A program made the translations under genes and the position numbers. DNA of 64,000 nucleotides from Anaeramoeba flamelloides (lineage: Eukaryota > Metamonada > Anaeramoebidae): contig JANTQA010000012.1 of NCBI GenBank assembly GCA_027625915.1, positions 7,214,501 to 7,278,500 on the forward strand, read 5' to 3'. The stretch's first letter is position 1. Every line of letters starts with the position of its first letter. The notes beneath the pieces were generated by a model, which searched no databases, had not been told where the DNA came from, and worked only from the letters and a program-made list of their open reading frames with translations. Below, one piece after another: positions 56,320-64,000 of this stretch.

Positions 56320-59300
56320 TCCGAAATATCATTGAGTAAGTGATTTTTATATTTTTTTATTAAAAGTTGGTTTAAATGGGATAACACACCCATCTGTAAA
56401 AGATAAATCTTCGGCTTGATGTTATTTTTTTGAATTCACTAAAAAAGAACTATACAAAAAAAAAAATTTGAAGATAAAAAAGAGTACACAATAAGATGTT
56501 TTTTATTTCAACTTTAAACGATTACTCAAACCCTTTGTTGGTAATCTTTCTCAATAACACCAAGGCAAAATTTAATCTTTAACGTTTTTTTTTTTTTTTG
56601 AAAATTAAGAAATCAGTTTTTACAAATGATAATAAAATTAGTAAATGATATTATTAAAAAAGATTTGTATTTATGAGAGAAAAGGTCCCCAGGTTATTGG
56701 GTGTCCTATTTAAATGTGTTTATATGAGGAAGTCTCTAATTTGCAAGTTATTATTTTCTAGCAGAAATGTTGATTCTACTGTTATTTGAAATTCAAATCA
56801 GATAAAAATTACAGCTGATTATCTTTTTCCAATTCTAAAATATTCCTGCCATTTCGGATTCTTCGTTCACCAAAATATGGAATTGTATACAATAAAAGGG
56901 AACCAAACAAATAAATAAAGAGGGCAAATCACAATAAGTTTTTCTGAAATTTATTAGTAATGTAATTTTCTAATTAAGAAATAAAAAATTTTATTTCAAG
57001 TTCACAAATTATTTTACAAACTATTTATTGAAAAAACCCAAGAGATCTTGAAAAAATCATTTAATAATGATATTTTTTAAAGATTTAGTCATGCTTCCGT
57101 TTTGAAATTTTGAGATAAAATTTTAATTCCATTAATTTGATTTTAAAAGTAGTACACATCACGATCATGTTAAAAATAATTTCCAAAAAAAAATAAATAT
57201 TTGCTAATTTTACCCTTTTTAATAACTTCACTGATAATAAAAACTATTGGTAAATAAAGGATCTTTGATCAAAAAATTATTTTTGTGGGATTTTTTACAA
57301 TTTAAGTTGGAAAATCCAATTTTCCAGTTTCTATTAATATTTTTTTTCAATTTAATTGTAAAAAATTTGAAATTCTTTTTTCTTCTAGTTAAGAAGTCAT
57401 TTTATTATATTTTGAAACTATTTTTAAATCTGATGAGAATCTTTCAAATAGGGAATCAATTATTTTTGCTATTAAAGAATTATTTGTTCTTTTAATTTGG
57501 AAAAAATATTTTTTTTTTTGATTTTCCGTTAGGTTTTTTTGTAATTTTTGAAATAAATCGAAAATTTATTTAATTTTCGGTTTATTTCTGAAAGTAAAAA
57601 AAACCTAGGACATTTTTCGTTTGGTTTTCGTTAATTTTATAAATAAACCGAAAATTTATTTAATTTTCGGTTTATTCCTAAAAGTAAAGAAAACCTAGGA
57701 CAGTTTTCGTTAATTTGAAAGAATTGAGCAAAATCAAAGATTTTTCAAATAAAACAAAAAACCTAAGAAAAATCTGGGTACTCTACGACATTCTACGGAC
57801 ACTTTTTGTTAGGTTTTCCAGAATTTAAAAGAATAGAGTAAAATCTATGATTTTTCTCTATTCTTTGGAATTTTGGAAAAGCTAGGCACTTGACGGCACT
57901 CTACGGACACTTTCAATATTTATCATCAGTTATTATTTTTTTCCGTATTTGAGTTTTTTTAGATGAGTGGAGTGTTTTCAAAACTATGAGTTATTATCTC
58001 TTCAAAAAAATCTCCAAGTTGAATTTAAAGAAAATTCAGTCACATCCATTTAAAATTTTTACCCCAAAATAAACCCTTTTTTCTCGATTAGAGACTTTTA
58101 AAAAACGTAGTACTATTAACAACAATAAATACAACAGCCTCAAGATTTTTAAGTTCTGAAATGTTGATTATATTGTGAACAAAATCGATTAACAAGGATG
58201 AAATGATAATTGAAGTAATAGTTTTGTCTAACTTGGGATTTTCAATTTAGTATTTTCATAATAGTGATGTGTAAAAATAATTTGTGAATTTTTAATGTTT
58301 TTTTGGTGTTATTCTTATTCATTAAGGAGGATCGAAAATAAAGCCACTAAAGGGTCAAGAAAAATCACTAATTTTATCAAAAAAACTATGAAAAATTCAG
58401 AAATCATTTTTGAACATGGCAGTCAAAGAAAAAAGAAAAGAAATGAAAATTTTTTGCTATTGTTTATTCAAATACCAGTAATTTTATATCGAAGCAGGAT
58501 CAAGAAGTGCAAATTAATCTCTCAGAATTTTTGTTTTGAATTGGTTTCTGAGTGCGTTGTGTTTTTTGCTTAGAATTGTGATAAAATATAATTTTCAGAA
58601 ATCTTATTCAAAATTTTTTTATTTTTAGAATGGAAAATTACAGCAAATCAAGATCATTCAACAAATCAAAAAGTATATGTTTGTTAAAGTCTACCAAATC
58701 TCTAAATTTAGAGAATGAAATGTTAAACTGTAAAAAAAGTAAAAATTGTATTTTGAGGAAATTTGAATTAAATTGAATGGTTACAGATGTTTTTATTTAT
58801 TTGGGTTTTGTTCCGGCTTTGTAACCAAGAAATAATGACTGAACTGGAAACTGGATTCAAAACAAAAGAGTTGGCTTTTATATTTGTGGGATCGAATTGG
58901 TTGAAAAAATTAATCGAATTAAATTACGTAATTTAATCAGAAAAATTTGCTTCAGAATTTAGGACTTGATGTTTGGTCATTTGAAAAAAGTTTTCAAAAG
59001 TATCTCCAAAATACTAGTTTTCATCTCTTTTGAGGTTTTGACTCAAAATTTTTTCGATCATACCTTTTTGAAATGACTTTAACAAAACCCTTTTGAAAAA
59101 ATAATTTCATTAAACGTGAAGAACTTTGTTAAAATAACAAGTGAAAAACTGGATAAAAAAAGAAAAGAAAAGAAAAGAAAAATCTAAAGTACCTAACAGC
59201 AGCAGAAACTTCGTTTGAAAAATCGATGTGGCCAGGAGAATCAATTAAATTCATTAAATAACGTTCATTTTGGTACGTGTGAACAAGAGAAATGGAAGAA

Positions 59301-59613
59301 CTTTTCATTGTAATACAGCGATTTTTTTCGCTTTCTAAATAGTCCAAATATCGAACATCACCAGCTAATCGTGGTGAAATGATCCCATTACTTGAGATGA
59401 GTGAATCTGATAGTGTCGTTTTTCCTAAATATTATTTCAACATGAATTAGATTGTAAAAAAAATTGTTGCCAGATAAATTAAATGCTAAAATAAAAATTG
59501 TAGAAATTAACCAAATTACCATGATCAACGTGTGCGAGAATTGAAAAAAGCCTAATATGATCAACAGTTTTTTGTGCTTGTAAGAGTTCCTTGAGTGTGA
59601 TCCTTTTTGACAT
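52537..59613 (-). CDS. EFL1: Elongation factor-like GTPase 1 (EFL1/Ria1), ribosome biogenesis
   Basis: Cytoplasmic GTPase that, with SBDS, releases eIF6 from new 60S subunits. Exons 59613-59520, 59424-59193, 55960-52537; introns of 95 and 3,232 bp; the joins stay in phase (3,750 nt, 1,249 aa). G motifs: AHVDHGKTT (27-35, split by intron 1), DSPGH (93-97), NKID (147-150). EFL1-specific features are [13 protein letters not shown], the switch I counterpart, and the C-terminal part with [41 protein letters not shown] and [19 protein letters not shown]. It is longer than human or yeast EFL1 (about 1,110-1,120 aa) because of Lys/Glu/Asn runs and a long Asp/Glu/Tyr repeat (unit YDEDEE, about 53139-53470) inserted ahead of the C-terminal domains. 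Confidence 0.94.
55961..59192 (-). other. Giant (3,232-bp) intron of EFL1
   Basis: The donor, GTTAG|GTACTTTAG on the minus strand, starts at 59192 and the acceptor AATTCATAG ends at 55961. Joining SNEVSAAVR to [14 protein letters not shown] restores the conserved GTPase segment. It contains poly-A (31 bases, 56288-56318) and a family H repeat (57520-57910). Plus-strand frames at 57247-57495 and 58295-58573 show no domain. Confidence 0.85.
57520..57910. repeat. Hairpin-rich repeat family H, copy 5
   Basis: Two tandem units of GTTAGGTTTT ... AAAACCTAGGAC with inner inverted arms (GAAAATTTATTTAATTTTCG), then two CTCTACGACATTCTACGGAC-type motifs at about 57781 and 57899. The best-preserved copy of the family. 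Confidence 0.6.
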
Positions 59614-62600
59614 TAGGATTTTTTTGCTTTTGGTATGAAATCAATTTTTTGAAGTAAAATAGAAAAAATGATTTGTTGTTGTTTTTTTTTTTAGATTTGA
59701 AGAGTTTAACTCTGTGATCTAGGATATTAGAATACAAGTATGTTGTAATTGGGGTTAACTCACGATCACTGATCTTGGATTTGTATTGCTCACTATAGCC
59801 CTAAAAAGAGATTTGGGCTACATAGCTTTTAAAAAGTTGGCTTAAAGGTTCATAAAAAAGAATTGAAAAAGATCTTTCTTTTTGGAATTCAGGTATTTTT
59901 TGTCTATTAAAACGAAAATTAAAAGCAAATTACGTTGTTTTAAATGTAAATCATATTAGTGTTCTTAAAGTTCAAATCTCTATGAAAATTTCATGTGTAA
60001 AATTGTACTAATTATTGATCTTATCAATTAACAATGATACCTGTAATAGTAAAAAAAACCCAAGAATTTTTGAAAAATAACAGCATTTTAAGATAAAATT
60101 AAAAGTTGAATTATCAATATTCAGACTTGCAAGAATCCAAAAAATATCAAGTTATTGAAATGAATTTGAGTAAAATAAGCAATATATTTAGTTTGATAAG
60201 GTGATCTTTATATCCCCCAGAATGAAAAATATTTTGATAGTTGCCGAAACAATAACTCAAATTGTGTTAGTTATTTTTTGTTGAAATATTAGGATCTTCT
60301 TTGAAACAAAATAAAAAAAAATTAATTAATAAAAATTTCTGAAAAAGTTTTTTTAGATCAATTTTTTTAGATCATTAAAGCTAGACGCAATTTTTAAATT
60401 CTATTAAAAGTTTTAAAAGTAATAGACTCTCAACTAAAAAATTAACTTTTTTTAAATTACGACATTTTTAAATTTGTTTTTTCTTCACACTATATAAACC
60501 CTTAAAATAAATAAAACAATCAAATAACAAAACCTTTTGAATACTATTTTTTTTAATAAAATATATAACTGGTTAATGAAGATCTAGAGAAAATTCAAAT
60601 TTCTTCAATCCGTCTGTTTCTTATATTTTTTGATATTTAGATACTTTAACCAAAAACTCAACAATTTATTTCTCAAAAAAAAAACAAAAAAAGAGAAAAA
60701 AACAATAATACTCATAATGGATAGAGTATTATCAACAAAGATTATTTTTCTGGAAATAAACAATATCAATATTCCCAGAAAAAAGATTATTTTTTATAAT
60801 TTTTTTTAGCTTGACTTTCAAAAAAAAAAAATCATGATATTAATTATTCTTTAATAGGTGGTATTCTATTAAATTGTATCTCTATTGTTTTGATTTGGAA
60901 ATAATCACCCTGTTATGTAACGATTTTAGCATTGAAGAATCAGAAATATGAAATTGTTCAAAGTGATATAAGGTGATATTTAACATTATATTAGAAAAAT
61001 TCTCAAGTTAGTAATAAAAACACTTTATGCAATTTGTTTTAGATTTGAATGTAGTTTTGGGTCTATTTTAATAACAAATCATAGTACTACAAATCATAAA
61101 AAAAGAATAATTAACAGTTTCTATTTCAATCACTTGATAGTTTATAAAATCCCAAGATTATTAAAATCAAGATAAAATATAATCTTAAAAATATTTAAAA
61201 AATTGAAATAATGTTAAAAACAATGATATTCAATAATATCACAATTATTGTTTTGTATTGAAATAAATGGTAAAATATCCGGTTAAGAGAATAATCAGGT
61301 TATATTAATTTATGAGTTTTAGGGCTAATACTGCAATATTTTTTCCAAAAAAAAATTTTTTGATTTGATCTAAAAATGAGATCGTTGAAAAAAACAATTA
61401 TTCTTTTAATCTAAAAAAAAAAAAAGATACTTGCATCAATCAAGGATCATATAACCGATTTATATTGCGTTTTTGTTTGATTTAGTTGGTATACCGATCG
61501 ATCCTTTAGATCAAGGACCTTACAAATAAAAGTAAATGATTATTTTTATTAGTCAAATGTAATATTATGAATTGCAAAGATTAAAAGAGTATATAAAATT
61601 ACCAATCAAGTCATGTATTCTTAATAGAATGTACCATTGGTATAATTATACCCTTTATTTTTCATAGGTTTTTAGTTGGGAGGCGTAACTATATAATGCT
61701 TACAATAACCCAACTACATCATCGCCAATTGTTAAGATTGTTCTTCTTTCTTTCCTCTTCTTTTTCTTCTTCTCTCTGTTCACTGTATCAGATAAAATTG
61801 CAACTCGATTTTAAGTGGGGTTTTTGTTTTATCAATCACCAATAAGAAAGGAAAATTCCTCTATCTTCTTTTTGGTTATTTAACTTTTGAAGGTATTGAT
61901 TCCATATTTTAATAAAGAGTATCTATTTGATATTCAAAAAGTTTTTGGTTATAGGTATTTTATTTGTAATGATAATAAAATTCGTTTGTAATTTTATTTT
62001 GAATGAAAAATAAAATGAAAAGAAATTAAGTTTTTTGATATATTGTGAAAAAAATAAATGACATAAAAAAATCCCGCAAAAGATTTTTAATTCATAATAT
62101 TAGGATAATTCTTGGGTGATTTCTTTTATTTTCAGTCAAATCATTTTTATAAATAACCCAAATATTTTTATTTGCCAAGTAATAAACCTAGTAAAGTTCA
62201 TTAAAGTAGGGTGTCTATAGAATCCTCAGTAATTTTTTGATAACCATAAGTAGATCAACTTTTTTTGAAACCCAATCTGGTTTTTATAGGGTTTACTAGA
62301 GTTTGGAAAATGATAATTTTTTTTCTTGTTTTTTGATTGGTTAAATGGTGTTTTGAACAAGTGTAATTTTATCAATCATCATTCTAATAAGTGGGCGAGT
62401 TATAATTTTAAAGTTTTATTCTTCAAAATCAAGGATTTGATTTAAAAAAAAAGAAAGTTATATAGCAATTACACATCAATTTTCCCTAATATTCACAATT
62501 AAAAAATATTGTCCGGGATTTTTTTCATGTTGTGTATTTTTTTTCACTATTACATTAACAAATCCATGGCCTTATATTTCCCACGACCCAAAAAACACTA

Positions 62601-63090
62601 AAAATGAAAAACTGATCAAATACTTCGATTAATACAATTAAAAAAAACTAAATGATAAAATAAAAATAAATAAAGTTTCAATTTAACTTTTTCTTGAATA
62701 CATTTTTTGCCAAAATTATTGAATTCAAACTTGAAATTATGTATATTTTTAGATACACTATCTTGTTTAAACTCATTTACAAAAACAAATTCTAAATTAT
62801 TGGAATTTTCTTTTCACAAAAGGCACTAATTTGGCCTTCAAATGTTTTTTTTAGTTTTAAATGGTAAAATTAAAAAAAAGTTAAACTAATACGATAAACG
62901 GTCTGAAAAACCTTTCTAATTTAATATATTAACTTATTCTTTGATTTCAAGCTTTTCTCAACCCCAATTTTTCAAAAAAAAATAAAAAAGTACAGAGTAA
63001 TTTCAAAAAATATTTTTGATATTCAAATGTTGAGAGTGTTTTTATTCTAAAAAAAATTATCACAGTGGTTAATTGAATTAAGTTATGTTC
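59614..63090. other. Non-coding AT-rich stretch
   Basis: No gene supported. It includes the second copy of the direct repeat (60875-60985, see 46-150) and a fragment at about 59727-59850 that shares AAGTATGTTGTAATTGGG with the arms of the element at 63095-63844. Confidence 0.5.
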
Positions 63091-63094
63091 TTTA

Positions 63095-63844
63095 GGGATT
63101 AGCGTCACCAGAGATTTCTCTATAATCAAAGTATGTTGTAATTGGGTGCAAATGATATTAGTGCACCATGACTCGAATAGCTCTAAAAAATCTATTATAA
63201 ATCTTATTGCACAATAAATTATTACATTTTTTACTAAGGATCACAATTAAAAAATTTCATTTTGAAAAAATTTTTTTTAATTTCTTTTCCAAATCTAAAA
63301 ATATAAACCCAAAATACAGTATTCCGGTATTTAATAATTTAGATTAAGAACTTCCAAAAGTAACTATTTTTTATAATTTTTGAATTTCAAAGATTAACTC
63401 AATAATCATCAACATAAAAGCTCAAAGACTGATTAGTTTTGTTTGCTTTTGATAAAGGTTCTAATTATAGCATCAATATATTTCCATGATTTGAGAAATA
63501 ATTTGACAAAAAACTTTATTGGTTAATTATTTAATTTTTAAAAAAAAACGAATTTTTTAGTAACTAATCTACATTTCGCCATAAATTTAAGATAGATATT
63601 TTATGACTTTGTAGTCTGAATATTGATAATTCAATCATCAAATTTATGGCGAAATGTAGATTTGATTCTGAATTTGCTGGGTTTTTTACTAATACATAGA
63701 TCATTTTTAATTGATGAGGATCAACAAATATTACTACTTTGCAATCGATTTTTTAGAGACATTTGAACCATGTAACACTAATGTGATTTGGTCCAATAAC
63801 AACATACTTTGATCCTAGGCTTCTCCTTGGTAGACGCTAATCCC
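63095..63844. mobile_element. TTAA-type element J with about 110-bp TIRs (750 bp)
   Basis: The left end is TTTA|GGGATTAGCGTC and the right end GACGCTAATCCC|TTAA. The arms pair over about 110 bp with differences (ATCAAAGTATGTTGT, ATTAGTG, CTCTAAAAAATC). The termini share GGGATTAG with the elements at 41182-42007 and 22738-23672. The centre is non-coding and holds a perfect hairpin. Confidence 0.7.
63566..63662. repeat. Perfect 23-bp inverted repeat, 51-base loop
   Basis: 63566-63588 and 63640-63662 are exact reverse complements (core CTACATTTCGCCATAAATTT). It lies near the middle of element J and is better conserved than the element's own arms. Confidence 0.85.
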
Positions 63845-64000
63845 TTAATTTCGAAAAATATTAATCAGAAAAAAATAGTGAATTATTTTATTAAGGACAT
63901 ATAAAACTTTCTGTCTTAAATACCTTGCAAACATTTGTAGACAATTTTCGATTACTTTCCAACATTTTCACACATTTTTATAGGGGAAAGGTGTTGTAAA

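Noticed and set aside
1-64000. CRISPR arrays, tRNA or rRNA genes
   Set aside because: No regularly spaced short direct repeats with unique spacers, and no tRNA B-box or rRNA-like GC-rich blocks were seen.

Overview
Kind of organism. The window is very AT-rich nuclear DNA of a eukaryotic protist. Spliceosomal GT-AG introns interrupt conserved eukaryotic genes (HSP90, ribosomal protein uS10, EFL1, an ACAP-type ArfGAP), the standard stop codons TAA/TAG/TGA all behave as stops, genes are sparse (about nine in 64 kb), and proteins carry long Asn, Lys/Glu/Asn and Asp/Glu runs. This would fit an amoeboid or anaeramoebid-type free-living protist, but I cannot place the species. Ordinary introns are 65-185 bp; two are giant (3,966 and 3,232 bp).

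Layout. 1-3.9 kb: repeats. 3.9-10.7 kb (+): BAR-PH-ArfGAP-ankyrin gene with a giant transposon-filled intron. 11.1-15.4 kb: a decayed LINE with other elements nested in it. 15.4-16.4 kb (-): replication factor C small subunit. 16.7-21.4 kb: small DNA elements and a pogo-like transposon split by two copies of a roughly 200-bp MITE. 21.6-22.2 kb (+): a single-ORF H2B-H2A fused histone-like protein, the most unusual gene here. 22.5-27.7 kb: TTAA-flanked and Tc1/mariner-type elements, some nested. 27.8-28.8 kb (-): secreted or anchored VOC (glyoxalase-fold) protein of bacterial type. 33.0-35.5 kb (-): HSP90 with an apparent one-base frame slip just before its MEEVD end. 39.8-40.5 kb (+): uS10/RPS20. 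41-44 kb: nested MITEs and poly-C tracts. 46.3-47.5 kb (-): Rxt3-like subunit of an Rpd3L-type histone deacetylase complex. 52.5-59.6 kb (-): EFL1 GTPase with the second giant intron. 63.1-63.8 kb: a long-TIR element with an internal hairpin.

How things fit. The host genes are housekeeping genes that do not form operons or clusters. Two touch chromatin (histone doublet, Rxt3-like protein), two touch ribosomes (uS10, EFL1). Most of the remaining DNA can be grouped by eye into about ten families of short inverted-repeat elements. Several insertions can be proven because a related uninterrupted copy lies elsewhere in the same window, which gives target-site duplications (TA, TAA, TTAA) and a relative age order. 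All assignments are from reading the sequence; no database search was run.
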